Below are positions 37,297-46,746 of a DNA stretch of 64,000 bases, in pieces. The stretch is from Novosphingobium sp. Chol11 (GTDB taxonomy: Bacteria; Pseudomonadota; Alphaproteobacteria; Sphingomonadales; Sphingomonadaceae). Location: the NCBI RefSeq assembly GCF_900218065.1, contig NZ_OBMU01000001.1:1390650-1454649 (forward strand), given 5' to 3'. The notes under the pieces were generated by a model. The model was not told the DNA's origin, ran no database searches, and worked only from the letters and a program-made list of their open reading frames with translations. The stretch's first letter is position 1; the number at the start of each line of letters is the position of its first letter. The position numbers and the translations under genes were made by a program.

Positions 37297-39360
37297 TCAG
37301 CCGCTTCGGAGCAATCCCACCGCTGCGTCCCGTTCGAACAGGTAAAGGCAGGTCCTGGCTGCCTGGCCGCGCGCCTCGTTCAGACCGCCGTCCCGATCGA
37401 TGAGGAGATGGGCGTCGTCGCGGGCGCTGTCGAGGAGCGCGGACAGATGTTCAGGAGTGGCGATCTTCAGCTGCGCCTCTCCCGACTGGCGGGTGCCGAG
37501 GATTTCGCCTGCGCCACGGAGGCGAAGGTCTTCTTCGGCAATGCGGAAGCCGTCATTGGTTTCGCGCATGAGTGCTAATCGCGCGCGGCTGGTTTCGCTC
37601 AGGGCGCCGCCGCGCAGGAGGATGCAGACGCTGTGGTTCTGGCCCCGGCCTACCCGGCCCCGGAGCTGGTGGAGTTGTGCAAGGCCGAAGCGATCCGCGC
37701 CCTCGATGATGATGAGGTTCGAGTTGGGGACATCGACGCCGACTTCGATGACGGTGGTGGCGACGAGGATCTTTGTGCGGGCGGAGGCGAAAGCCTCCAT
37801 CGCCGCGTCCTTTTCTGGCCCTTTCATCCGGCCATGGACCAAACCGACGAGGTCGCCGAATCGTGTCCTCAGTAGTTCCGCCCGGGCTTCGGCGGCGGCC
37901 TGATCGCTGGTTTCGCTTTCTTCGACCAGGGGGCAGACCCAATAGGCTTGGCCGCCGCCTTCGACATGGCGGGCGAGCGCTTCGACCACTTCATCGAGAC
38001 GGTTGGCCGCCATTACGACGGTCTGGATCGGCTGGCGGCCGGGCGGCATTTCATCCAGCCGTGAAACGTCCATCTCGCCATAATAGGTGAGCGTCAGGGT
38101 GCGGGGGATCGGCGTCGCGGTCATCACCAGCAGATGCGGCGTGCGCTCTGCCTTGGCGGCGAGCATCATGCGCTGGGCGACGCCGAAGCGATGCTGTTCG
38201 TCGATCACCGCGAGGGCGAGATTCTTGTAGCGGACGGCTTCCTGGAAGATGGCGTGGGTGCCGACGAGGACGTCGATGCTGCCGTCGGCGAGGCCCATGA
38301 GGGTGGATTCGCGCACCCTCCCCTTTTCGCGGCCAGTAAGGATCGCAATGGTGACGGGGAGGCCCGACGCCATCTTGCGCAGCGTTTCATGATGCTGTCG
38401 AGCGAGGATTTCCGTCGGGGCGAGGAGCGCGGCCTGCGCACCGGCCTCCACGGTGTTGAGGAGGGCCATGAGGGCGACGAGGGTCTTACCCGAGCCGACG
38501 TCCCCTTGAAGGAGGCGGAGCATGGGCACGGGTTGGGCCATGTCGCCGTCAATCTCCCCCATCGCGCGGCGCTGAGCACCTGTTGGGGCGAACGGCAGCT
38601 TGAGCATGGCGCGCAGGCGTCCGTCGCCTTCGATCGGCACGCCCCGGCGTTTGCGGGAAGATTGACGGACCAGCATCAGGGCGAGCTGGCCAGCGAAGAT
38701 TTCGTCATAGGCGAGCCGCTCGCGAGCCTTGGCGTCGCTGGGGTCCGCGTGGATTCGGCCCAAGGCCTCGCGCCATGTTGGCCAATCCTTGCGCGCAAGC
38801 AAGCTGGGTTCGATCCATTCAGGAAGGTCCGGGGCGCGGCTGAGCGACTGGGCAACAAGGTCACGCAGACGGTTGTTGGTGAGGCCTTCGGACAGGCCAT
38901 AGACCGGCTCCCGCGCGGGGATGGTGGCGGCTTCCTCTGGCGGGAGGACATAGTCGGGATGAACGATCTGGAGGTTGTCCCCGTACGCCTCCAGCTTGCC
39001 GGAAATGAATTTGGGTTCGTTCAAGGGCAGCAGCTTGCGTGGCCACGCGCTGTTGCGGCCGAAATAGACGAGCGCGACCGTGTTGCCGTGCTTGTCCTGC
39101 GCGATCACACGAAAAGGTGCGCGGGCACTGCCGGATGCGCGGTAGTCGGTTGGCGTGAGCGTGATACCGATCACCCGGCCCGAGTCGGACAGGATCAGCT
39201 CATCCACCATATGGCGATCAATGAAGCTGACCGGCAGGTGAAACGCCACGTCCACTGCACGTGCCAGCCCCAGACGCTCAAGCGGCTTGGCAAGCGCAGG
39301 GCCGACGCCCTTCAAGGCTTCGATCTCAGCGAAGAGTGGGTTGAGGATATCCGGGCGCAT
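37297..39360 (-). CDS. recG: ATP-dependent DNA helicase RecG
   Basis: A 687-residue helicase that remodels stalled forks and Holliday junctions. The N-terminal wedge/OB domain runs from LNPLFAEIEALKGVGPALAK to about residue 230. The helicase core includes motif I LLQGDVGSGKTLVALMALLN, the DEAD-box-like VIDEQHRFGVAQR, motif III MTATPIPRTLTLTYYGEMD, motif V LVATTVIEVGVDVPNSNLII and motif VI QLHQLRGRVGRGQNHSVCIL. The C-terminal TRG motif region is present. It is divergent from sdhE and shares helicase ancestry with mfd nearby. Confidence 0.97.
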   Translation of the reverse strand: MRPDILNPLFAEIEALKGVGPALAKPLERLGLARAVDVAFHLPVSFIDRHMVDELILSDSGRVIGITLTPTDYRASGSARAPFRVIAQDKHGNTVALVYFGRNSAWPRKLLPLNEPKFISGKLEAYGDNLQIVHPDYVLPPEEAATIPAREPVYGLSEGLTNNRLRDLVAQSLSRAPDLPEWIEPSLLARKDWPTWREALGRIHADPSDAKARERLAYDEIFAGQLALMLVRQSSRKRRGVPIEGDGRLRAMLKLPFAPTGAQRRAMGEIDGDMAQPVPMLRLLQGDVGSGKTLVALMALLNTVEAGAQAALLAPTEILARQHHETLRKMASGLPVTIAILTGREKGRVRESTLMGLADGSIDVLVGTHAIFQEAVRYKNLALAVIDEQHRFGVAQRMMLAAKAERTPHLLVMTATPIPRTLTLTYYGEMDVSRLDEMPPGRQPIQTVVMAANRLDEVVEALARHVEGGGQAYWVCPLVEESETSDQAAAEARAELLRTRFGDLVGLVHGRMKGPEKDAAMEAFASARTKILVATTVIEVGVDVPNSNLIIIEGADRFGLAQLHQLRGRVGRGQNHSVCILLRGGALSETSRARLALMRETNDGFRIAEEDLRLRGAGEILGTRQSGEAQLKIATPEHLSALLDSARDDAHLLIDRDGGLNEARGQAARTCLYLFERDAAVGLLRSG

Positions 39361-39460
39361 GTCTATCTGACGCCATCTAGCCCAGCCGGGACGATGCGCA
39401 AACATCCGTCAGGCATTTTGGCGATCGGTAATGTTGCCGTACTCGCGCAAGGAACAAATT

Positions 39461-39730
39461 GTGAACGAAGATCCCCGCATCCGCCGCCTGCAGTTCCGGG
39501 CCTGGCATCGTGGCATCAAGGAAGCGGACCTGGCGGTCGGCGGTTTCTTCGACCGCTATCATGCCGAGTGGGGAGCCGAGGAAATCGACTGGTTCGAGAG
39601 GTTTATCGAGGAACAGGATGCCGACATCATGGCTTGGGCCTTGGGCACCTTGCCGCTGCCGGAGCAATGGCGTGGGCCGATGTGGGACAAGTTCGTGAAG
39701 ATGGATTTTGTCGAGATTGGGAAGAAGTGA
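39461..39730 (+). CDS. sdhE: Succinate dehydrogenase assembly factor SdhE
   Basis: An 89-residue five-helix protein of the SdhE/Sdh5 (YgfY) family, which promotes covalent FAD attachment to SdhA. The diagnostic motif is RLQFRAWHRGIKEADLAVGG with the R-G-x-x-E core (HRGIKE), followed by FERFIEEQDADIMAWALG. I chose the GTG at 39461 with AAGGA upstream; the alternative ATG at 39431 adds ten non-conserved residues. It is divergent from recG, about 100 bases away, and followed by a REP-like repeat and mfd. Confidence 0.92.
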   Translation: MNEDPRIRRLQFRAWHRGIKEADLAVGGFFDRYHAEWGAEEIDWFERFIEEQDADIMAWALGTLPLPEQWRGPMWDKFVKMDFVEIGKK

Positions 39731-39737
39731 CGAGATA

Positions 39738-39866
39738 CTCCCCTCCCGCAAGCGGGAGGGGCAGCGAGACTTGCCGAGCCGTAGGCGAGGCTAGTCGCAG
39801 CGGGGTGGGCCTGCACCACCTCTGCTGGAATGCCCACCCCTATCCCCTCCCGCCAGCGGGAGGGGG
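39738..39866. repeat. REP-like composite palindromic repeat
   Basis: Two nearly identical hairpins, CCCCTCCCGC/GCGGGAGGGG (39740-39761, loop AA) and the same arms at 39844-39865 (loop CA), flank a third inverted repeat, GGGGTGGGC (39802-39810) with GCCCACCCC (39832-39840). The element fills almost the whole gap between sdhE and mfd. This symmetric layout is that of REP/BIME-type intergenic elements, which are usually dispersed in many copies; copy number cannot be judged from one window. It may also act as a terminator or stabiliser of the sdhE message. Confidence 0.75.
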
Positions 39867-39878
39867 ACCGAGTAGCGA

Positions 39879-42800
39879 ATGACCGACCTTCTCAAGATTC
39901 TTAAAGCCCCCTCCCCCATAACGCTGGCGGGAGTGCCAGCCGGCTTTCAGCCCTGGCTGCTGGCGGACATCGCGCGAGCGGCGCCTTCACGCGCCTTGTT
40001 TGTCGCACCCGACGAGCAACTGATGCGGGCGGTGGCGGATACGGCCCATTATTTCGCGCCAGAAATCGAGATCGTGGAGATTCCGGCATGGGACTGTCTG
40101 CCCTACGACCGGGCCAGTCCGTCGCTGCGCTCGGCTTCGGCGCGGCTGGCGGGGCTTTATGCATTGCAGGGCAAGCCCAAGGGGCCGCAGCTGGTGCTGA
40201 CGACGCTGAATGCCCTGACGCAACGCACGTTGACGCCTTTCCGCGTACGGCAACTGGTGGCCAAGCTTGCGCCCAAGGAGCGCATCGCGATTTCCCGGCT
40301 GGCCGAGATGTTGCAGGCCAATGGCTATGTGCGCACCGACACCGTGCACGACCGGGGCGAGTTCGCCATTCGCGGCGGCATTGTCGACCTGTTCCCCGGG
40401 GGTGAGGAACAGCCGCTGCGGCTCGATTTCTTCGGCGATGAGATCGAAACAGTGCGGCGGTTCGACCCCGCCGATCAGCGGACGAGCGGGAGCGTGGAGG
40501 GCTTCACCCTCCTCCCCGCCTCCGAGGCTCTGCTGGACGAGGAGACGATCAAGCGCTTTCGTGGACGCTATCGCGAAACGTTCGGCGCGACTGCGACAGG
40601 CGATCCGCTCTATCAGGCGGTGAGCGACGGGCGGCGGCTGGCGGGGATGGAGCATTGGCTGCCGCTGTTCGAAGAACGGCTGGTGCCGACGACCGAACAT
40701 CTGGGCGATGACACATTGGTCGTGCTGGACCATGGCGTGGCGGGCGCGGCGGAGGCTCGGTTCGAAGCGATCCGGGATTATCATGCCAATCGCGTGCAGG
40801 CGAAATCGTCGGACCCGGGGGCATACAGGCCTTTGGAGCCGAAGGCGCTCTATCTGGACGCGGATGAGTGGGAAGGCATCGTCAGGGAATGGCCGATGCA
40901 TGCTACGACGCCCTTCCATGAACCGGAAAGCGCGACCGTACTCGACTTCGAAGTCGATGGGCCGCGCGACTTTGCTCCGGAGCGGGCGCAGAACGCCAAC
41001 GTCTATGAAGCCGTGGGCAAACATATCGCTTCGCTGCAACGGGCGAAGAAGAAGGTTGTCATCGCCAGCTACTCGGGCGGTGCGCGGGAGCGGCTTTCGG
41101 GGTTGCTGGTCGATCATGGACTGAAGCGCGTCGCAGCGGCGGATAGCTGGCAGGAGGCGCTGGGGATAGCTGCGGGCGGGAGTACGGTGCTGACCGTACT
41201 GCCCTTGGATCATGGCTTCACCGCGCCTGATGTGGCGGTGCTGACCGAGCAGGACATGCTGGGCGACCGGCTGGTGCGGCGGGCCAAGCGGAAGAAGAAT
41301 GCCGACGCCTTCTTGCAGGAATTGGCGACGCTCTCGCCGGGCGATCTGGTGGTGCATATGGACCATGGGATTGGGCGCTATGAGGGCCTGACGCAGATCC
41401 CGGTCGCCAAGGCGGCGCATGATTGCGTGGCGTTGGAATATGCGGGCGGCGACAAGCTCTATGTGCCGGTGGAGAATCTGGAGGTTCTTTCCCGCTACGG
41501 GTCCGACAGCGAGGGCGTGAGCCTCGACAGGCTGGGCGGCGAGGCCTGGCAGCGGCGCAAGGCAAAGATGAAGGAGCGCATCCGCGAGATCGCGGGTGAA
41601 TTGCTCAAGACAGCGGCGGAGCGCGCGCTGCGGGCGGCGACGGTGGCCGAGCCGGACAGCGCCGGTTATCCCGCGTTCGTCGACCGCTTCCCCTATCAGG
41701 AGACGGAGGATCAGGATCGCGCCATCATGGACGTGGTCGAGGATCTGGGCGCGGGACGACCCATGGATCGGCTGGTGTGCGGCGACGTGGGTTTCGGCAA
41801 GACCGAGGTCGCATTGCGCGCCGCATTCGTGGCGGCCATGGCGGGCATGCAGGTGGTGGTGATCTGTCCGACGACCCTGCTTGCCCGGCAGCATCATATG
41901 AATTTCGAAGAGCGGTTCCGGGGCTTTCCGGTGAATATCGGGCGGCTGTCGCGGCTGGTGCCAGACAAGGAGGCCAAGGCCGTTAAGGCTGGGCTGGCGG
42001 ACGGGACGATCGACATCGTTGTCGGCACCCATGCGCTGCTGGCCAAGGGGCTGGATTTCAAGCGGCTGGGATTGGTGATCGTCGACGAGGAACAGCGGTT
42101 CGGCGTTACCCACAAGGAGCGGCTGAAGTCGCTCAAAACTGATGTCCATGTGCTGACGCTGACTGCGACTCCCATCCCGCGCACCTTGCAGATGGCGATG
42201 TCGGGCCTGCGCGAACTCTCGGTGATCCAGACTCCGCCAGTCGATCGCCTGGCGGTGCGGACCTACATCATGCCATGGGATGGCGTAGTGATACGGGAGG
42301 CGCTGCTGCGTGAACATTATCGCGGCGGTCAGAGCTTCTTCGTGGTGCCGCGCATTTCGGACCTGACCGAGGTGGAGGAGTATCTGCGGACCGAAGTGCC
42401 GGAGGTTAAGCCGATCGTCGCCCATGGGCAAATGGCGGCCGGTGAAGTCGAGGAGCGGATGTCGGCCTTTTACGACAAGCGCTATGACGTGCTGCTGTCG
42501 ACCACGATCGTGGAAAGCGGCCTCGACATTCCTTCCGCCAACACGTTGATCATCCATCGCGCAGACCGCTTCGGGCTTGCGCAGCTGTACCAGCTTCGGG
42601 GGCGCGTCGGACGGTCGAAGACGCGGGCCTATGCCTATTTCACGACGCCTGCCAACCGCGTGATCACGGAGACGGCGGAGAAGCGGCTGAAGGTGCTGTC
42701 CGATCTGGATACGCTCGGGGCCGGGTTCCAGCTGGCGAGCCATGACCTCGACATTCGTGGTGCAGGCAATCTGGTGGGTGACGAGCAATCGGGCCACATC

Positions 42801-43340
42801 AAGGAGGTCGGGTTCGAGCTGTACCAGTCGATGCTGGAGGACGCGATCCTGGAGGCCAAGGCTGGCGGCGCAGGGATCGAGAAGCGGGAGAGCTTCTCGC
42901 CGCAGATCACCGTCGATGCACCGATCCTGATACCCGAGGACTATGTGCCAGACCTGGACCTGCGCATGGGTCTGTATCGCCGCCTGAACGAGGTGGAGGA
43001 CCGGCAGGGGCTGGAGGCTTTCGCGGCGGAATTGATCGACCGTTTCGGCAAGCTGCCTGCGCCCACGCAGAACCTGTTCAAGATCATCGAGATCAAACAG
43101 AATTGCGTAACGGCCAATATCTCGAAGATCGATGTGGGGCCGAAGGGCGCGCTGGTCTGCTTTTTCGAGGATCGCTTCCCCAAGCCGGAGGGCTTGGTGG
43201 CCTATATCCAGCGCCTGAACGGCGTGGCGCGGCTGCGGCCGGACAGCAAGGTCGTGGTCAACCGGGCGTGGGCCGACCCGGCGGCCCGGCTGAACGGCGC
43301 GTTGCAATTGTCGAAAGGGTTGGCGAAGGCGGCTTCCTGA
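39879..43340 (+). CDS. mfd: Transcription-repair coupling factor Mfd
   Basis: An 1153-residue translocase that removes RNA polymerase stalled at DNA lesions and recruits UvrA. The N-terminal UvrB-like module includes WDCLPYDRASPSLRSASARL and RGEFAIRGGIVDLFPGGEEQ. The RNA polymerase-interacting domain is near LSPGDLVVHMDHGIGRYEGL. The helicase core has GDVGFGKTEVALRAAFVAAM, VIVDEEQRFGVTHKERLKSL, TLTATPIPRTLQMAMSGLRE and QLYQLRGRVGRSKTRAYAYF, followed by the TRCF C-terminal domain. Full length; it is the only gene of its transcript apparent here. Confidence 0.97.
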   Translation: MTDLLKILKAPSPITLAGVPAGFQPWLLADIARAAPSRALFVAPDEQLMRAVADTAHYFAPEIEIVEIPAWDCLPYDRASPSLRSASARLAGLYALQGKPKGPQLVLTTLNALTQRTLTPFRVRQLVAKLAPKERIAISRLAEMLQANGYVRTDTVHDRGEFAIRGGIVDLFPGGEEQPLRLDFFGDEIETVRRFDPADQRTSGSVEGFTLLPASEALLDEETIKRFRGRYRETFGATATGDPLYQAVSDGRRLAGMEHWLPLFEERLVPTTEHLGDDTLVVLDHGVAGAAEARFEAIRDYHANRVQAKSSDPGAYRPLEPKALYLDADEWEGIVREWPMHATTPFHEPESATVLDFEVDGPRDFAPERAQNANVYEAVGKHIASLQRAKKKVVIASYSGGARERLSGLLVDHGLKRVAAADSWQEALGIAAGGSTVLTVLPLDHGFTAPDVAVLTEQDMLGDRLVRRAKRKKNADAFLQELATLSPGDLVVHMDHGIGRYEGLTQIPVAKAAHDCVALEYAGGDKLYVPVENLEVLSRYGSDSEGVSLDRLGGEAWQRRKAKMKERIREIAGELLKTAAERALRAATVAEPDSAGYPAFVDRFPYQETEDQDRAIMDVVEDLGAGRPMDRLVCGDVGFGKTEVALRAAFVAAMAGMQVVVICPTTLLARQHHMNFEERFRGFPVNIGRLSRLVPDKEAKAVKAGLADGTIDIVVGTHALLAKGLDFKRLGLVIVDEEQRFGVTHKERLKSLKTDVHVLTLTATPIPRTLQMAMSGLRELSVIQTPPVDRLAVRTYIMPWDGVVIREALLREHYRGGQSFFVVPRISDLTEVEEYLRTEVPEVKPIVAHGQMAAGEVEERMSAFYDKRYDVLLSTTIVESGLDIPSANTLIIHRADRFGLAQLYQLRGRVGRSKTRAYAYFTTPANRVITETAEKRLKVLSDLDTLGAGFQLASHDLDIRGAGNLVGDEQSGHIKEVGFELYQSMLEDAILEAKAGGAGIEKRESFSPQITVDAPILIPEDYVPDLDLRMGLYRRLNEVEDRQGLEAFAAELIDRFGKLPAPTQNLFKIIEIKQNCVTANISKIDVGPKGALVCFFEDRFPKPEGLVAYIQRLNGVARLRPDSKVVVNRAWADPAARLNGALQLSKGLAKAAS

Positions 43341-43475
43341 TGGTGGAGAGCGCCGCCGTCGAGCCTCGTGCCAGCACCGCTTTGTCGTGCCCCAGCAAAG
43401 TATCAGCAACATGGTCCAACTAAATCCCGCTTCGATGACTGGGCAGCAAAGTCCGGCGTCAAGCAGGAGATTGAC

Positions 43476-43886
43476 ATGATTTCGACACTCGTAGCGATGG
43501 CGGCGGCTGCTGCCACGCACAGCGTACAGATCGACCATGGCGGAACGCCGGTGCAAGCGACCTATTCCGCACGCGTTGATATTTCGACGAAGACGGTTGG
43601 GGCTAAGACGCCCAATCGCATGGACATGCAGCGGTGCCAGTGGACCGCCACCGTGGTGGTTGACCGCGCGCTCAACCACGGCCCGGCGCTTGCGCGCACC
43701 GTTTCTGCCCACAAGCGAATTTCCGGAAGCGAGCATGGCGCATGCACGCCTGATCGCAAGTCGGGTGAACGCAACCTGGCCCGGCATGAAGCGGCCATTC
43801 GCGAACATCTGATATCAGTTGCCGAACGGGATCGTGCGCCGCTAATGGCTGAGCTCGATGCTGTCCGTAACCTTGCTTCAAACTGA
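43476..43886 (+). CDS. Small secreted protein of unknown function
   Basis: A 136-residue protein starting MISTLVAMAAAAATHSVQID with a short Ala-rich hydrophobic segment that looks like a minimal signal peptide. The mature part has paired cysteines (MQRCQWTATVVVDR and SEHGACTPDRKSG) that could form a disulfide, and a helical C-terminus (NLARHEAAIREHLISVAERD). AGGAGA lies 5 bases before the ATG. I recognise no family. One base separates it from the next gene, so the two are almost certainly cotranscribed. Confidence 0.7.
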   Translation: MISTLVAMAAAAATHSVQIDHGGTPVQATYSARVDISTKTVGAKTPNRMDMQRCQWTATVVVDRALNHGPALARTVSAHKRISGSEHGACTPDRKSGERNLARHEAAIREHLISVAERDRAPLMAELDAVRNLASN

Positions 43887-43887
43887 C

Positions 43888-44598
43888 ATGCGCGTGACGT
43901 TGGCGGCTGCGCTTTTGCTGGCCGCCAGCGCCTCGCCCGCTCTAGCACAATATGCCGACACGATTTCGGGAACCGTCGAGGTTGCAAGCGATGAGCGTAG
44001 ACGAGGCCTCAGCTGGAGCGATGGCGAGCCCGTCGTGCGGGGGTCTGTCGCCCTCCAGGCGACCGACGAACTGAGTTTCGACGCTGCGGCAACATCCTTG
44101 TGGAGCAGCGATCGCCATGGCGGCGCTGACGCTGTGGTGGATCTCGGCGCGTCCTATGCGCGGCAGTTGGACGGATGGCGGCTTTCGGCCAGGGGCACAT
44201 ATCATCTTTTCCCGGGCGCATCGGGGCAAGGATATGGGGAATTTGGAGCGGGCGCGGCTTTTATGATCGGCCCCGCCAATATCGATCTCAACGCCAGCTA
44301 CGCGCCGAGGCAAGGATCAATTGGTGGCGACAATCTCTATCTGTCGGCAGCAGCCTCGACGGGCATTCCAGGAACGCCCCTTACTGTTTCGGCTCATGTC
44401 GGGCGCTCCAGCGGCAGCGTGCGCGATGAGGGCAATGCATACCGTTTACGGCCGGGCGGCTCCTATTGGGACCATGGGATCAGCGTGGATTATCTGCAAC
44501 GGCGATGGTTTGCAGGCGTGCGCTATGCCAACAGCAGCATCGATGATGCACGCCACTCAGGTGCGACGCTGATCGGCCGGGCGGGGATTGCTTTCTAG
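43888..44598 (+). CDS. TorF-like putative outer-membrane porin
   Basis: A 236-residue protein with signal peptide (MRVTLAAALLLAASASPALA-QYAD) and a mature region of alternating amphipathic strands: GTVEVASDERRRGLSWSDGE, VRGSVALQATDELSFDAAAT, VVDLGASYARQLDGWRLSAR, and a closing strand ending in phenylalanine (IGRAGIAF), the usual outer-membrane sorting signal. The S-DERRRGLS-x4-P pattern near the N-terminus fits the TorF/gcw_chp family of putative porins. Function is unknown. It is predicted to be coexpressed with the small secreted protein immediately upstream. Confidence 0.75.
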   Translation: MRVTLAAALLLAASASPALAQYADTISGTVEVASDERRRGLSWSDGEPVVRGSVALQATDELSFDAAATSLWSSDRHGGADAVVDLGASYARQLDGWRLSARGTYHLFPGASGQGYGEFGAGAAFMIGPANIDLNASYAPRQGSIGGDNLYLSAAASTGIPGTPLTVSAHVGRSSGSVRDEGNAYRLRPGGSYWDHGISVDYLQRRWFAGVRYANSSIDDARHSGATLIGRAGIAF

Positions 44599-44605
44599 GC
44601 CAGGT

Positions 44606-46624
44606 TCAACCCTTCAGCGCCATGGTGGCCAACTCGGCGGATGATACGCCCGCTGACCGCAAAAAGCCCTGGTAGAAGTCGCATCCTTCGCGCGCGAGAA
44701 GATCGAGTTGCTGTTGCGTCTCGACGCCCTCGGCAATGACGGACAGCCCCAGTGACTTGGCCATGTGGATGACGCCCCGGACCACGATCCTGTCCCGCGC
44801 CGTGCCAGCGATATCCTGAGCCAATCCGCTGTCGATCTTGAGATAGTCGAGCGGCAGGCTCTTGAGATAGGCGAGGCTTGAGTAGCCGGTGCCGAAGTCA
44901 TCGACCGCAACTGCGAGGCCCTCTGCACGAAGAGCCGTCAGCAGCGCCGATGCGGCAGCGACATTCTCGATCAGGCCGCTTTCGGTAATCTCGACCGTCA
45001 GCCGCGAACGCGGGAAGCCGCTGCCGTCAACCAGGCCAAGGAACTGCGGCATGAAGCCGGGCTGTGCGATGTCGGCGGCGGTCACGTTGATCGACAGGCG
45101 CAAATGCGAAAGCGCCTGTGGCCAGGCAGCCGCCTGACGCAGGGCTTCCGCCTGAATGTGGGCGGACAGCGGCAGCATATAGTCCGATCGTTCGGCAGTG
45201 GCGAACAACATGCCCGCGCCCAGCGAGCCATATTGTGGATGATTCCATCGCGCGAGCGCCTCCACGCCCGTCATATGATCACCACCGATCGGATATTGCG
45301 GCTGGAACACTATGCCGATCTCTCCCCGATCAAGCGCAAGCCGCAGGTCGGTTTCAAGTTGGTCGGCATCCACCTGGCGGCTGCGTTTTTCGGCCGAGAA
45401 AATGCGGATGCCCTCCCCGCCGCCTGCCCGCGCGTCGGCCAGCGCCGTGCCCGCGCGGCGAAGCAGGCGTGTGGCATCATCGTCGGCGCGTGACTGCGCG
45501 ATGCCGCAGCGGGCGGTGAGGCGGATAAGGTGATCGCCCGCACTGAACGGGCGGCCGACCGCGCCGATCAGCTGGCGCGCGAGGAAGGTCGCGCGTTCGC
45601 TCGCGGCGGCGGCTCCGGTAAGGCCGACGAGGAACTCCGTTCCGGCGATGCGGGCCACGACGGCACCGGGCGCTGCGTCAGCCGCCATGCGCTCGATCCG
45701 CCGGGCGATGCGGCCAAGCAAGGCATCGCCGACTACCTGACCATATGCGGCGTTCATCCGATCGAACTGGCTGATGGAAAGGAGGAGGATCGTCGTGGCG
45801 AGACCCGATCGCTTCTCCAGCCATTCAAGGGCTGCCTGCCGGGAGCGAAGGCCGGTCAGGTCATCGCGGCCGGTTGCGTCGTCGCCATGCGTGTCAGAGA
45901 GCCATTCGACGTCGGCGGCAACAACCCCATCGATAAGGCGGAGGTGATGAACGAGACGATCGCCCGGCCGCCCAGGGGCAGCATGCGCGAAGGATTCGGT
46001 CCGGCCCGACCGCATCATGCCGCGCAAGCCCGCAATCACCGACCGGCGCTCCGCACGGGGCAAGCAGCGGGCAAAACGCGCGGGGCTGATAACCTGCCGA
46101 TCAAGGTTTAGATGCCGCGCAAGATTGTCGCTCAGGCGGACGACACGTCCTCCCTTGTCCATTTCCCAAAATAGGGCATCGCCTCGCCTTATCCGCTGAG
46201 CGCGCTGGCTGGATGCCGCGCCGCCCCCCAGGCGATCGATCAGGCGCTGCGCCGACGCGAGCGTCGCCCGCATCTGGTCAGGCGCGTAGGGAGCCGCGAG
46301 GAAATGAGTGGCCCCCGCGTCCAGCAAAGCTGTGACAGACCCGAGCGCGCTTTCATCGATCAGCACGATAATCGCGCCGCCACCAGCCTCGACGGCGGGC
46401 GCCAGTGCTTCAATCAACGTTTCACCATCTTCTGCGGAGCCACGGGCATCAATGAGGGCAATCTGCGCGTCGCTGTGCAGGAAACGCTGGGCTGCGTCCT
46501 TCGATCGCCGCGCCGCGATGGCGCGCCAACCCGCCAGCGCCGCCGCGCGAGACAATCCGTCCCTGTCGCCTGGCGACAGAATGAAAAGGCTGCGCTGGCC
46601 ACGCAGTGCGGTTTCACCGCTCAC
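44606..46624 (-). CDS. EAL-domain phosphodiesterase with degenerate GGDEF and pseudo-receiver domains
   Basis: A 672-residue protein starting at GTG. Residues 1-130 resemble a response-regulator receiver fold (RSLFILSPGDRDGLSRAAAL) without a clear phospho-acceptor aspartate pattern. A PAS-like stretch follows (DALFWEMDKGGRVVRLSDNL). The GGDEF domain is degenerate, with IAGTEFLVGL in place of GGDEF, so cyclase activity is unlikely. The EAL domain is intact: FQPQYPIGGDHMTGVEALAR, LTVEITESGLI, VAVDDFGTGYSSLAYLKSLP and SVIAEGVETQQQLDLL. It should hydrolyse c-di-GMP. The input signal is unknown and no kinase is adjacent. Confidence 0.88.
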   Translation of the reverse strand: MSGETALRGQRSLFILSPGDRDGLSRAAALAGWRAIAARRSKDAAQRFLHSDAQIALIDARGSAEDGETLIEALAPAVEAGGGAIIVLIDESALGSVTALLDAGATHFLAAPYAPDQMRATLASAQRLIDRLGGGAASSQRAQRIRRGDALFWEMDKGGRVVRLSDNLARHLNLDRQVISPARFARCLPRAERRSVIAGLRGMMRSGRTESFAHAAPGRPGDRLVHHLRLIDGVVAADVEWLSDTHGDDATGRDDLTGLRSRQAALEWLEKRSGLATTILLLSISQFDRMNAAYGQVVGDALLGRIARRIERMAADAAPGAVVARIAGTEFLVGLTGAAAASERATFLARQLIGAVGRPFSAGDHLIRLTARCGIAQSRADDDATRLLRRAGTALADARAGGGEGIRIFSAEKRSRQVDADQLETDLRLALDRGEIGIVFQPQYPIGGDHMTGVEALARWNHPQYGSLGAGMLFATAERSDYMLPLSAHIQAEALRQAAAWPQALSHLRLSINVTAADIAQPGFMPQFLGLVDGSGFPRSRLTVEITESGLIENVAAASALLTALRAEGLAVAVDDFGTGYSSLAYLKSLPLDYLKIDSGLAQDIAGTARDRIVVRGVIHMAKSLGLSVIAEGVETQQQLDLLAREGCDFYQGFLRSAGVSSAELATMALKG

Positions 46625-46746
46625 ATCGAAACTCCCAGACTACAGCGCATGTCGAGGCATGTAGCAGACAGGCGTTAGCGACCTGTTCATGACCCTGCAA
46701 CCGGCAGTGCTTGCACCGGACTTTGCCATGGCTTAGCTAGTTGAGC

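Noticed and set aside
39987-43808. A 1273-codon minus-strand frame across mfd
   Set aside because: It is the antisense shadow of mfd, with no plausible start signal or domain, despite its length.
46741-46746. TTG at 46741 as the moaA start
   Set aside because: The ATG two codons later gives the usual N-terminus and neither has a better ribosome-binding site.
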